Positions 1-8,899 of a DNA stretch of 64,000 nucleotides are shown here, one piece after another. Both the position numbers and the translations under genes were made by a program. The stretch is taken from positions 1 to 64,000 of the forward strand of contig RBKR01000010.1 in the NCBI GenBank assembly GCA_004835665.1, given 5' to 3'. Below the pieces are notes generated by a model. It saw nothing but the letters and a program-made list of their open reading frames with translations. It had not been told where the DNA came from and did not search any database. How positions within the stretch are numbered: position 1 is the stretch's first letter; each line of letters begins with the position of its first letter. The DNA is from Phoma sp. XZ068. Lineage: Eukaryota; Ascomycota; Dothideomycetes; Pleosporales; Didymellaceae.

Positions 1-27
1 AACCCGAAAAATAAGAAACAACACAAG

Positions 28-110
28 AAACCCTAACCCTAAACCCTACCCTAACCCTAACCTAACCCTAACCCTAACCCTAACCCTAACCCTAACCCTA
101 CCCTAACCCT
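28..110. repeat. Telomere repeat tract (CCCTAA)n
   Basis: This is about 13 slightly irregular copies of CCCTAA, the C-strand of the TTAGGG telomere repeat usual in filamentous fungi. The orientation is that expected at a left chromosome end. Some units are degenerate (CCCTAAA, CCCTA). The tract is short and is preceded by 27 bases of non-telomeric sequence. Confidence 0.95.
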
Positions 111-400
111 CTCTCTCACTCTCTCTCTCTCACTCTCTCTCTCCCTCACCCTCACTCTCTCTCTCACCCTCACTCTCTCCCTCACCCTCACTCTCACTCT
201 CTCTCTCACTCTCTCCCTCACCCTCACTCTCACTCTCTCTCTCACCCTCACTCTCACTCTCACTCTCACTCTCTCTCTCACTCTCTCTCTCACCCTCACT
301 CTCACTCTCTCTCTCACTCTCTCTCTCACCCTCACTCTCACTCTCACTCTCTCCCTCACCCTCACTCTCACTCTCTCTCTCTCTCTCTCTCTCCCTCACC
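111..400. repeat. CT-rich microsatellite (CTCTCA / CACCCT mixtures)
   Basis: The stretch is almost pure pyrimidine, made of CTCT, CTCA and CCCTCA units, and abuts the telomere tract directly. Open frames across it are only low-complexity RVRERVRV or ESESEGE translations and are not genes. Confidence 0.95.
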
Positions 401-512
401 CTCGGACGGGCTCCCCACCCACATCCCCTACTTGTAACTAACTAATAACTGCTCTCTTTAAACACCCTACGGGCCTACTGCCTACTCTTTCTTTTCTTTT
501 CTACCTTTTTTA

Positions 513-633
513 CTTGTTTACACCTCCTCATTTGTTTACACCTCCTCACTTGTTTACACCTCCTCACTTGTTTACACCTCCTCACTTGTTTACACCTCCT
601 CACTTGTTTACACCTCCTCACTTGTTTACACCT
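513..633. repeat. 18-bp tandem repeat, about 6.7 copies
   Basis: The unit cttgtttacacctcctca repeats head to tail with almost no variation (one C/T difference at the start of the second copy). It sits in a pyrimidine-rich strand. Confidence 0.95.
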
Positions 634-1604
634 TTTCTTTGTATCTATACTCGCCTCTGCTTGTATTTCTTTCCGTGTTTTTTACCCCTACTTAAACTTA
701 TTTGTACTTCTTTTTATTCTGTCTTTTATCTACTTTATTACTTCTTTCCTCCTTTCTTCTTATCTCTTTTTCCTTATAACTATAAAACCCTAACCCCGCT
801 CTTCTTTTCCTACTACTTTTTGACAATACTTTGCACTTTCTTTCTTTTGTATCTCTAAATCTATTCTAATCTGAATCTCTTTTCTACTTATTCTACTTAT
901 TCTTCTTTTCTTTCTTACTCTTACTATTGTCTCTACCCTCACCCTTTTCTTAACTAACCTTTTTTCTTTCTCTTTTACCTCTGTCCTAATTCTCCCTCTA
1001 TCTTTTTCATTTCAATCTTTCCTCTCTTTTCTTTACTACTTTCTTTATCTTCTTTCTTTCACCTCCTTTAAAACACTCTCTTCTATCCTCTTTTGCTACT
1101 TTAACCCCTGCTTATTCTTGTCAACTTTCTTTTGAAACCATTAATCCCCCTTCTTGCTTTGTTTCTACCTTGCCTTCTCTCTATTAAACACGTTTTGTAA
1201 CTCTTTAACTTTTTCATCTTCCCTTGATTTTTTTTTTATAACTACTAAACTACTTGTTTCTTCTGTTTGCCTGTGTATTTCTATTTCTTTTCTTATTCCT
1301 CTTTACTTCTTTCCTATAACTTTACCTCTTTTCTTTGTTATTATTTATTTCTCAACACTTACTTGCTAACTCTTCTTTGAAACTCTCTTTATCTTTGAAA
1401 AAAATCTTTCAAATCCTTTCTACTGTGTTCTCTAATCCTTTTTTCTTCTCTTTACTGATTTCTCTAAACTACTAAACTGCTTATTTTTTCTTTTTACCTT
1501 TAACGTTTCTTTTCAATTTTACGCCCTCTTACCCACCCGCTTTCTTTGATCTTTTAACTTCAACTCTCTTCTTTACTCCCTTTCCTCTGCTTATCTTTTC
1601 TCTC
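634..1604. other. Gene-free pyrimidine-rich subtelomere
   Basis: The top strand is dominated by C and T in runs such as TTTCTTTT and CTTCTTTC. I see no conserved protein, splice structure or RNA gene. The open frames here are short and rich in F, L, S and Y, as expected from composition alone. Confidence 0.8.
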
Positions 1605-1722
1605 TTCTCGAACTTTCCTTGAACTTGACTTTTCTTGAACTTCTTGAACTTCTTGAACTTTTGAACTTTTCAACTTTTGAACTGCTGAACTTTTGAGCTG
1701 CTGAACTTTTGAACTTTCCTTG
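1605..1722. repeat. Degenerate TTGAACTT tandem repeat
   Basis: About ten imperfect copies of (C)TTGAACTT(TTG/CTG) run head to tail in 9- to 12-bp steps. A weak antisense frame across it encodes only K/V/Q/S repeats. Confidence 0.85.
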
Positions 1723-2295
1723 AATTCAACGGTTTGCGCTTGCGGACTGCCGAAACGGATAACGGCTAACGGGATCCGGGTTTCGGCCTCCGCGTTTGCT
1801 TCTGTCCTGTTGTCTACTTTCCCCAAATACGGATAACCCTAACCCTGACTTGCGTCCGGCCCTGAACCCAACTTCACGCTGTAAACACCTTGCCGGCTCT
1901 CCGCTCACCCTCTACCTTCTACTTCTCTTCTTGCCCTCCCTGACGCCTTGATGATGTGATCCCTGCTGTCTGCTACTGACCGCAAACCTCCTCGGCTTGC
2001 GGGGCCTTGTAACTGCGTCCTACCCTCTACCTGCGTCCTACCCTCAGCTACCGGTTGCCGCTCTTTTCTTCTTTACTTCGCTCTTTCCTACCCTTGCTGC
2101 GCTCTTGAACCGCTCTACGTTACGCTCTTTGCGCCTCCGGGGCCTTTCTACGGGCTCCTGCCACTCGGACGGGTATCTGCTGCACCCTCTTTTACATGTC
2201 ACTATCGCACGGGTTACGGGGGCCTCTTCACGGGTTGCGGACCTCTCGGTAATACCTCACCACGACTTCGTCGCCTGCCTCTTCTCTTTTCTCAA

Positions 2296-3105
2296 CCGCG
2301 GCGCTTCTTGTGCCTCCCCACGGGCCTTCCGCCCACCCCTTCTACTTCACCGCTGCGCTCGGCTTCTCTGTGACACCTGACGGGCCCATCGCCCGCCCTC
2401 TTCTGCCTTCTCCTCAACGACTCTCTTCTCCCTTCTTGCCTCCCTCACCCTCGGCTCGTGATACCTTATCACGGCCCCACCCACCTCCCCTCTTTCTCCT
2501 TCATCCTCTACCGCCCCGCCCGCCTGCTTTGTGACACCTGACGGGCCCACCGCCCACCCCTACATTCTTACATCTTCACACTCGCTAACGGGTCTTCGCC
2601 CTGCTCTTCTGTCTTGAACGGGGCCCACCGCAATCCCCTTTCTCTCTAACCCTTCTCCTCGCACTCCTTAACACTTCTTAGCCCTCTAATCACCTACGGG
2701 TCTTCGCCTTGTTTTTCTGCCCTGACGGGGCCCACCGCCAACCCCTCTTCGTCCCTCTGATACCTCTCTACGGGCCTACCGCCCGCCCTTTTGTCTCTAC
2801 CCCCTCTGATACCTTGCCACGGGCCCACCGCCCACCCCCCCTTCTCTCTCTTACCCTCGCATTACCGGTCTCTTCACCGGTTCGGGGGCATCTTCGCGGG
2901 TTGCGGCTGTTTCCTGCCTGTTGCCTGTCTTTCTACGCGTTCGGGGGCACCTCCACGGGCTACGGGTCTCTCTACGGGCCTCTGTTCCTTTGTCGGCTTG
3001 CCCCAAATACCGGTAACCCTAACCCTAACCTGCATCCGCTCCTCCAACCAACTCTGCACCTGCCTCTTCGCTCTCGTGTGACACCTGGCGGGCCCACTGT
3101 CCACC
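2296..3105. repeat. Degenerate GGGCCCACCGCCCACCC subtelomeric repeat
   Basis: At least seven copies of a motif close to ACGGGCCCACCGCCCACCC occur near 2316, 2378, 2538, 2720, 2770, 2818 and 3085. Several are preceded by TGACACCTG or TGATACC. Spacing is irregular. No gene is recognised in 1900-3200, and the open frames there change composition with the repeat. Confidence 0.75.
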
Positions 3106-3588
3106 CTTCTCTCACGCACTACGGCATCTACGGGCTTGGGAATGCCTTTCTGGCTGCGGCACCACAATCGGGTTTGCCAAACTTCCCCTAGCTTCTGTTC
3201 TATCTTGTGACAATCCTCTCTAAACGCCCAAAACACCTTTTTACATGTTGTCCCCATCCCGATCCATCTGCCTAAACCCCCTGGTGACCTTTTCAAATGC
3301 CTCCTCTCCGCATCTTACTTTTCCCAAATTTTCGCTGTCTTGATCCTGCGCTTTCTTTTCAATACAAACGGGTGCTTTGGGTTGGGGACTCACTTGGTTT
3401 CGGGTGCTCTGCCTGGATTGTGGGCTCTTCTTGGGTTGCGCGCTCTTTCTTGGCTGTTGGTTTTTCTTAAATAATCGGCTCTTACTAATTTGGCGTCACT
3501 GATGTGGACTCACTTGGTTGGGCGGGGGACCACTTTCGGGCCACTTGGGCTGGTGGGACTACTTTCGGACCACTTGGGGTGGCGCGCT

Positions 3589-3636
3589 ACTTGGGGAACC
3601 ACGTGGGGAACTACTTGGGGAACCACTTGGGGAACC
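3589..3636. repeat. 12-bp tandem repeat, 4 copies
   Basis: Units acttggggaacc / acgtggggaact repeat exactly every 12 bp. The surrounding 3360-3660 is G/T-rich with more scattered CACTTGGG and GGGTTGG words. The rest of 3192-4024 shows no gene. Confidence 0.9.
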
Positions 3637-4024
3637 ACTCGGGTTGGTGGGCACCTCTTGCTGGCTGCTGTGTTCTTTTACAATGCTGTATGCTGTTGCC
3701 CGCTTGACCAAACCACGTATAACCCTATCTCAATCTTGACTTGCGTCCTGGCCTGACTGCAAGCTCTAACACCTCCTCTTGTCTCTACTGCCCTCTCTGC
3801 TCACACTCTCTGCGCTCGTATGCGCGTTGTCTGCGCTCCCTACACACTCAGCTTCTTTGTCTGTCTTGTTGATAATCTGCGTGCCGTAAACACCGGTAAC
3901 CCCACCCTGACTTGCGTCCGGGCCCAACCGAAACTCCACTACCCCAACTTGCGTCCCGGCCCGAACCAAACTCTGCTGCACAGCGAATCGCGAACGGAAA
4001 ATCTTTCATTTGCTACTACTGCGC

Positions 4025-7000
4025 CTACTCAGCCAACAGCCGTGTAATCCAACAAAACTCCTTTACCAAGTTGTTGCTCTCCACGTTGTCCAGCGGCTGC
4101 TTCTTCCCTAAATATTCGATTAACATCCTACCCGGTCCTGCATCGTCCACCCCAAACTCCGCTAATCGGGCCTGCCATCGGGCGTTTGCCTCCGTGTAAC
4201 CGAATACTATGCCTGTTAATCCTGCGCTCAACACCCCGCTGTATTGACAAGTCCCTCCCCCTACCCTTCGATACTTCCCTTTCTCGTTCGGCTCCCAGCT
4301 GTTGCAAATTTCCTGCGGTACGCCACCACACGGGAAGCAACCTGAAAACATGTGGAACCGAACCTGGTCGTCTATCTTCTGTACCATCTCCTTCGCTGTT
4401 TTGCTTTCTGCCCTCCAACACTGCCGTATGTCGTGTCCGCTCTGTGGATCGCCTGCTCCCTCGCAAATCCCGCAGCGATTCGCCCACCACGCCAACTGCC
4501 TGCGCACCCACTCTACGTCGGCAAACTCCTGCTGTCGATGCTCAGTCAACGTCTGCCACGGCCCCCGGCGCGCCTGCTCCTGCTGTTGAAACACCCGCCG
4601 CATCTCTTCCCGCTCCGCTTCGACGACGTCCATTTCTTCTCCATCGTTACTGTTGTCGTCTGTCTCGCTCTCTTCTTCTGTTTCTTCTTCAACCACCTCC
4701 TCCAACTGCCCATCTATCCCTCGGCACACGTCGCACATCTCCTCGTTGTCCTCCTCTCTACACCCTGCTCGATCCTTCCTCCCATCCAAATACCCGTCCA
4801 ACACCTCCCTCCTGCAGCTAGCCGCCCCGCTCTCACCACCTTCAACATACTCCCTCACCAACTGCCGCTCGGCTTCTGTCTCGTTGTCTTCGGTGCGTTG
4901 TTTCCCATCCTGAACGATCAAAACCGCCTCGCTTCGCAACCCGTCCCGGCCTGCCCTGCCGCTCTCCTGTGCGTAATCCAACATGGTGAACGGCCAATCG
5001 ATGTGAATGATGCACCGTACATCCGGTATGTCCACGCCCATTCCCAACGCGCTCGTTGCCACGATCACGCGCTGCTTGCCTGCCATGAAGTCCGCTAACA
5101 TGCTCGCCTTGCCCACGGCATCCGCGTGATACGCGTGACAATCTAATTGCTCTGCCAACGCCTTCACCTTCGGCTTCGAATTGCCGTACACGATGAGCTT
5201 GCCTGTCCTGTACTTCCGCATTTTCTGCCACACTGTCTTGATGACCATCGACTCGACGTCCTTCTTCTTCACGGACCGGCTGATCTTGATGGTCTGATAC
5301 GCCACGTTCGTCCTTGTGGTCGGTTGTCTGAACATCTTGACCTGCCCTCGCTGGTAATGCATCCGTCGATACAGCTCGTCTTCTTCGGTCGGCGGCAACG
5401 TTGCTGTCAACAGCACCATCTGCGTCTCGGCTGCTGCCAGCCTGCCGAGCTGTTGCATCTGCTTGCGGAATGTGTATCGACGGTTCAACACAATGTGACA
5501 CTCGTCGATCACGATACGGTCCAGCTGCCGCGTCGCTCGCAGCCGGTTCAAAAATGTCGCGAACGCTTCTCCCACGGCCGACTCGGGCGTTACGAACACG
5601 ATGGCTGCTGCGTCGGGCGGGCAGCGACTCTCCCACTCGGCGCACGATATCCCCAGCTCCTTGCACCGCCGCATCATGTCTCCACGCAGCGAAACCAACG
5701 GCACGACGACGACCGTCGTTCCACCTTGCTCTGCCCACCCCGGCAACATAAACAACATGCTCTTGCCTGCGCCAGTCGGCATCACGGCCACGACGGGGCT
5801 CTCGCCGGCAATGATCGCCTCGATGGCCTCCTTCTGCACGCCTCTGAACTTTGCTTTCTTGCCCTTCATTCGCTGGAGTTGCGCTGCCGGGTCCATCTTC
5901 CTCAGCCGCTCCAGCCTCTCTATCCTTGCCTCGTCCGCCTCGCTCTCGAACGGCGCCTTCTTCCGCTTCTTGACGTCTGCCACTGCGTCTACGGCGGACT
6001 GGAAACCCAAAAACCGGTGCCAATCGGTGCTCGAGTTGCGGAACAACTGCCGCCTGTCTGCTGTGACGCCTGCCATCTCCATGATCCCGCGCGCGTATAC
6101 CATGCCGGCTACGTGCGCGCTGTGGCCGGCCTGCTCGTCCTGGATGGTGGCGAGCATATTCTCCTCGTTCCACTCCTCGTTCTCCTCTGCCTCCTCTGCT
6201 CGAAATGCCGACGATGGCCGCAAAAACCTCCGGCTGATGCCGATGGCAATCTCACGGTATGCTGCAATCGTCAACTCTTGCTTTAAACCTACTCTGCTTT
6301 CACGCTTCAATATTTCCCGAAATCGGTCGCTTGTCCACTTCCGTCCGCTGGGGTCGGCTGGCCACATGTGCGATGATATCGCCTCCTTCTCCCACACCAT
6401 CGCCTCCAACCGCTGCTGGAACGGCAACACCAACCACATGTAATACACCACCAGCTCGCCCACCTCGCGCGGCAAGTACCGGTGGATGATCTTGACATCG
6501 CCGCTCACGGCATACCCTTTGTGATACCGCGTAACGAACGCGACCATGCCGTCCTCGATGAAAATGTTTCGGTGGCCCCCCTTGATGGTGTTGCTGTGTC
6601 GAACGCTGCCCAGCTCTGGCCACCTTGCGGGTTGCCCTTCTGCCATGTGCACCAACGCGGCCAGCTTCTCTCGAAACGCAATCACTCGATCCATGTACCG
6701 CTCCACCTCTTTCCGGTCGATGCCTGAACGGCTTCCTGGCTTGATGAACCTTTCCCTGACGTTGGCGTCCTGCCCCGCGCGCTCAAACAACCACTTCTCC
6801 CCATCTACGGGCATGCGCGTGCGGTGGTCTTTCAAAAAGTTCCACCCTGGCCGCTCATCGGTCGGGTTGTCGCGCAGCTGCTCCCACGGGATCTGGGGCA
6901 CTTGGCCTGCTGTCTGCTTGCCGCAAAACAGCAACTCCTCCACCAGTAGCCGCTTAGCCTCCGCCTGCATACCGTGCACCATCCCGCGGAACTGGGCCAT

Positions 7001-8686
7001 GGTGAAGTGCAAGTTCTTGTACAGCAGCTCATCCTTCCCCATCCACTCGACGTGGCCACGCGACGTGGTGTTGTAGTGCACCTTCAGCCCGTACGTGCGT
7101 AAGTCGAGCATCCACTGCATCGGGCTGTGGCTGCCTCGCACCATGAAGCTGTCCATCATCTGCTGCACAAACTCCAAGCAGCCTTTTGGTCGACGCGGGC
7201 TGGGGGGACTGCTGCCGCTGTCGCTCCCCCCGTACGCGCTGTCGTCGTCGAACACCTCCTCTTCAAACGGCTCGGACAGCTCCAGTGCGTGCTGCACGAC
7301 CATGAAACGGGTGATTTTGATCACGGACGACAAGATCGGCGGGTACAGCTCGGGGCCCTTCCAACCGTCCTCCTTGACGCCAAGCACAGCCAACGCGCAC
7401 ACCAGCGCGCAGTCGTACTCCTTGCGGCGGATGGTCTGTTTGAGCAGCGCCATGCAAAAGTCCAAGCACGCTTTTTCGACCGGCCCCAGCTTCGCGTGCT
7501 CGGGCTCATTGTCGCGTTCGGACGGGTCCTGCTCGTCGTCCAGCTCATCGATCATCATCTCGTCCTCCTCGTCCTCCCCGTCCTCGTTCTGGTCCTCGTC
7601 GGCTACCCCCATCTCTACCCCACCTACGTCTCTCTCTGCCTGCTCGATCAATGCCTCCCACGCCTCGCGCTGCTGCTGTGTGAAGCGGTACTTGGGGCTC
7701 TTCCAACGGTGCTCCCTCTGCGTCCGTGCAAAAAACATCAGTATCTGCTTCCACGGGCGTGATCGCTCTTTGATCGACTTGTCGTCCATGTACGCCTGCA
7801 GCGGCGTGTACCTGGTCTGATGCTTCTCTGTCCGGATCGCCTCCATACGCACGAATATGCCCGTCCGTTCGATGACCGACGCCTGGCTCACGCGGGCCAG
7901 TCCGTCCATGGCGTTCCAAATTGCAGCCTCGACGGGTTCCTCGTCCTTCTCCGGGTCTATGTTGGGCTCCTCAATGCTCGCCAGCAATTCGGGACGATCC
8001 AGTTTGTTCAAGTACGGCAGCCACCCAGTCCGCTCCAGCCATGGGGCCGCCTCGTCCTTCTCCCCGTCTTCGATCGTTGTCTTCGCCCGGTCCTCGACGT
8101 TGGCCCACGTCTTGGCCATCTCCTCGCCCACGCGCGCCCACGCCGCCTCGCCCTCTGTGGGGACGGGTTGCGGACCGCTGTCTGGGTTGTGACGCACCTC
8201 GAAGTACTGTGATCCGTGCCGGCTGCCGAAAAGTCGCTGGCAGTGTACGCGCTTGCAGCCGTCTTCCATCTGGGCTTGCAACGCCCCTGCCCGAGTTCGG
8301 CTGGGGCGTCCTTGCCTTTTTCCCAGCGACCAGCCGTTGTGGTCTTTGCGCCAGTGCTTTTTGATCGAGTCGATGGTTCTTGCAATGTGCCGGCATTTTT
8401 CGGGCTCAAGTTGGCACAGCAAGCCGTCGTCGTATACTGGCAGCTGGGGGATGGGCTGCACGTTGTTGTCTGGTACCGTCCACTCGCTGGGGTACTGTAG
8501 CAAGCCCGCCCACTGACGGACGGCATCCCCTACAGCTCTAACGTTTTTTGGCGGCCTCTTGTGTTGCTTCTGCAAGTGGCTCTCGATCTGGTCCGGCCAT
8601 ACTGCGTACCGGCACTCCTTGCACACTGCTACCTGGTACTCAGCCAAGTGCTCAAAGTACTGATGCTCAACGGTGGCTTCTGACAT
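4025..8686 (-). CDS. Telomere-linked RecQ-type helicase with N-terminal zinc fingers and a tyrosine-recombinase-like domain
   Basis: An intronless frame of 1553 codons, read toward the telomere. The start is the ATG at 8686; the frame stays open to 8893 but without an ATG. Domain order: two C2H2-like fingers (C22/C25/H37/H42; C91/C98/H111/H116); an acidic stretch (about 361-396); a segment with the spaced residues R688 (GQPAR-WPE), K723 (YHK), R811 (AAYREIA), H855 (QAGHS) and Y864, matching the tyrosine-recombinase R-K-R-H-Y set with exactly nine residues from H to Y; then a RecQ core with Q motif FRGVQ, Walker A K975 (PTGAGKS), DECH box 1061-1064, LLTATL, and motif VI QESGRAGRDG at 1240-1249. 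A Cys-rich tail follows. Telomere-linked RecQ helicases are an established fungal subtelomeric family. The recombinase assignment is my reading of motifs. The HxxR histidine is not conserved, so catalysis is unproven. Its divergent neighbour starts at 8900. Confidence 0.9.
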   Translation of the reverse strand: MSEATVEHQYFEHLAEYQVAVCKECRYAVWPDQIESHLQKQHKRPPKNVRAVGDAVRQWAGLLQYPSEWTVPDNNVQPIPQLPVYDDGLLCQLEPEKCRHIARTIDSIKKHWRKDHNGWSLGKRQGRPSRTRAGALQAQMEDGCKRVHCQRLFGSRHGSQYFEVRHNPDSGPQPVPTEGEAAWARVGEEMAKTWANVEDRAKTTIEDGEKDEAAPWLERTGWLPYLNKLDRPELLASIEEPNIDPEKDEEPVEAAIWNAMDGLARVSQASVIERTGIFVRMEAIRTEKHQTRYTPLQAYMDDKSIKERSRPWKQILMFFARTQREHRWKSPKYRFTQQQREAWEALIEQAERDVGGVEMGVADEDQNEDGEDEEDEMMIDELDDEQDPSERDNEPEHAKLGPVEKACLDFCMALLKQTIRRKEYDCALVCALAVLGVKEDGWKGPELYPPILSSVIKITRFMVVQHALELSEPFEEEVFDDDSAYGGSDSGSSPPSPRRPKGCLEFVQQMMDSFMVRGSHSPMQWMLDLRTYGLKVHYNTTSRGHVEWMGKDELLYKNLHFTMAQFRGMVHGMQAEAKRLLVEELLFCGKQTAGQVPQIPWEQLRDNPTDERPGWNFLKDHRTRMPVDGEKWLFERAGQDANVRERFIKPGSRSGIDRKEVERYMDRVIAFREKLAALVHMAEGQPARWPELGSVRHSNTIKGGHRNIFIEDGMVAFVTRYHKGYAVSGDVKIIHRYLPREVGELVVYYMWLVLPFQQRLEAMVWEKEAISSHMWPADPSGRKWTSDRFREILKRESRVGLKQELTIAAYREIAIGISRRFLRPSSAFRAEEAEENEEWNEENMLATIQDEQAGHSAHVAGMVYARGIMEMAGVTADRRQLFRNSSTDWHRFLGFQSAVDAVADVKKRKKAPFESEADEARIERLERLRKMDPAAQLQRMKGKKAKFRGVQKEAIEAIIAGESPVVAVMPTGAGKSMLFMLPGWAEQGGTTVVVVPLVSLRGDMMRRCKELGISCAEWESRCPPDAAAIVFVTPESAVGEAFATFLNRLRATRQLDRIVIDECHIVLNRRYTFRKQMQQLGRLAAAETQMVLLTATLPPTEEDELYRRMHYQRGQVKMFRQPTTRTNVAYQTIKISRSVKKKDVESMVIKTVWQKMRKYRTGKLIVYGNSKPKVKALAEQLDCHAYHADAVGKASMLADFMAGKQRVIVATSALGMGVDIPDVRCIIHIDWPFTMLDYAQESGRAGRDGLRSEAVLIVQDGKQRTEDNETEAERQLVREYVEGGESGAASCRREVLDGYLDGRKDRAGCREEDNEEMCDVCRGIDGQLEEVVEEETEEESETDDNSNDGEEMDVVEAEREEMRRVFQQQEQARRGPWQTLTEHRQQEFADVEWVRRQLAWWANRCGICEGAGDPQSGHDIRQCWRAESKTAKEMVQKIDDQVRFHMFSGCFPCGGVPQEICNSWEPNEKGKYRRVGGGTCQYSGVLSAGLTGIVFGYTEANARWQARLAEFGVDDAGPGRMLIEYLGKKQPLDNVESNNLVKEFCWITRLLAE

Positions 8687-8899
8687 GTTAGCGGTCCTCT
8701 GCGAGCCTCTGTGTGTGTTTTTTTTCCTTGAGGCGACTGCTCTTATCTCTGAATTATGTTGAGTTTCGCACCCCAGCTTGTGCGCCCGCTCATGTTGTAC
8801 GGGCTGATCTCCGTTCGGTCCGTTACCCTGGTCAGGGGCTGAACCCAACGAACATCCTTCTTCTTCCGCCGTATCTCCTACATCAACAAACAAACAGTT
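8687..8899. promoter_or_regulatory. Shared divergent promoter region (213 bp)
   Basis: The ATGs of the helicase gene (minus) and the companion gene (plus) are separated by only 213 bp, so both are probably driven from here. It holds a T8 tract near 8719 and a CAAACAAACAG leader just before the ATG at 8900. I see no clear TATA box. Confidence 0.6.

Larger units (their letters stand above)
1825..3970. repeat. Dispersed subtelomeric repeat carrying interstitial CCCTAA tracts
   Basis: A module with core GGTAACCCTAACCCT followed by GACTTGCGTCCGGCCC recurs near 1825-1862, 3005-3042, 3711-3753 and 3889-3934. A fifth partial copy (ACTTGCGTCCCGGCCCGAACC) lies near 3949-3970. The telomeric part decays from two and a half units at 3014-3030 to one degenerate unit at 3895. 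All copies are in the same orientation as the terminal telomere. Confidence 0.85.

Noticed and set aside
57..399. Long open frames across the telomere and CT microsatellite
   Set aside because: They are low-complexity translations (RVRERV, ESEGE) of simple repeats, with no start context or domain.
1997..3296. Overlapping frames of up to 160 codons in the repeat-rich subtelomere
   Set aside because: They follow the degenerate GGGCCCACCGCCC repeats, exist on both strands, and show no conserved motif.
5147..7820. Several 200-380-codon frames on the plus strand and in other frames inside the RecQ gene
   Set aside because: They overlap an intact, motif-rich 1553-codon gene. Their composition (H, R, L, P rich) is that of antisense shadows of a GC-rich coding strand.
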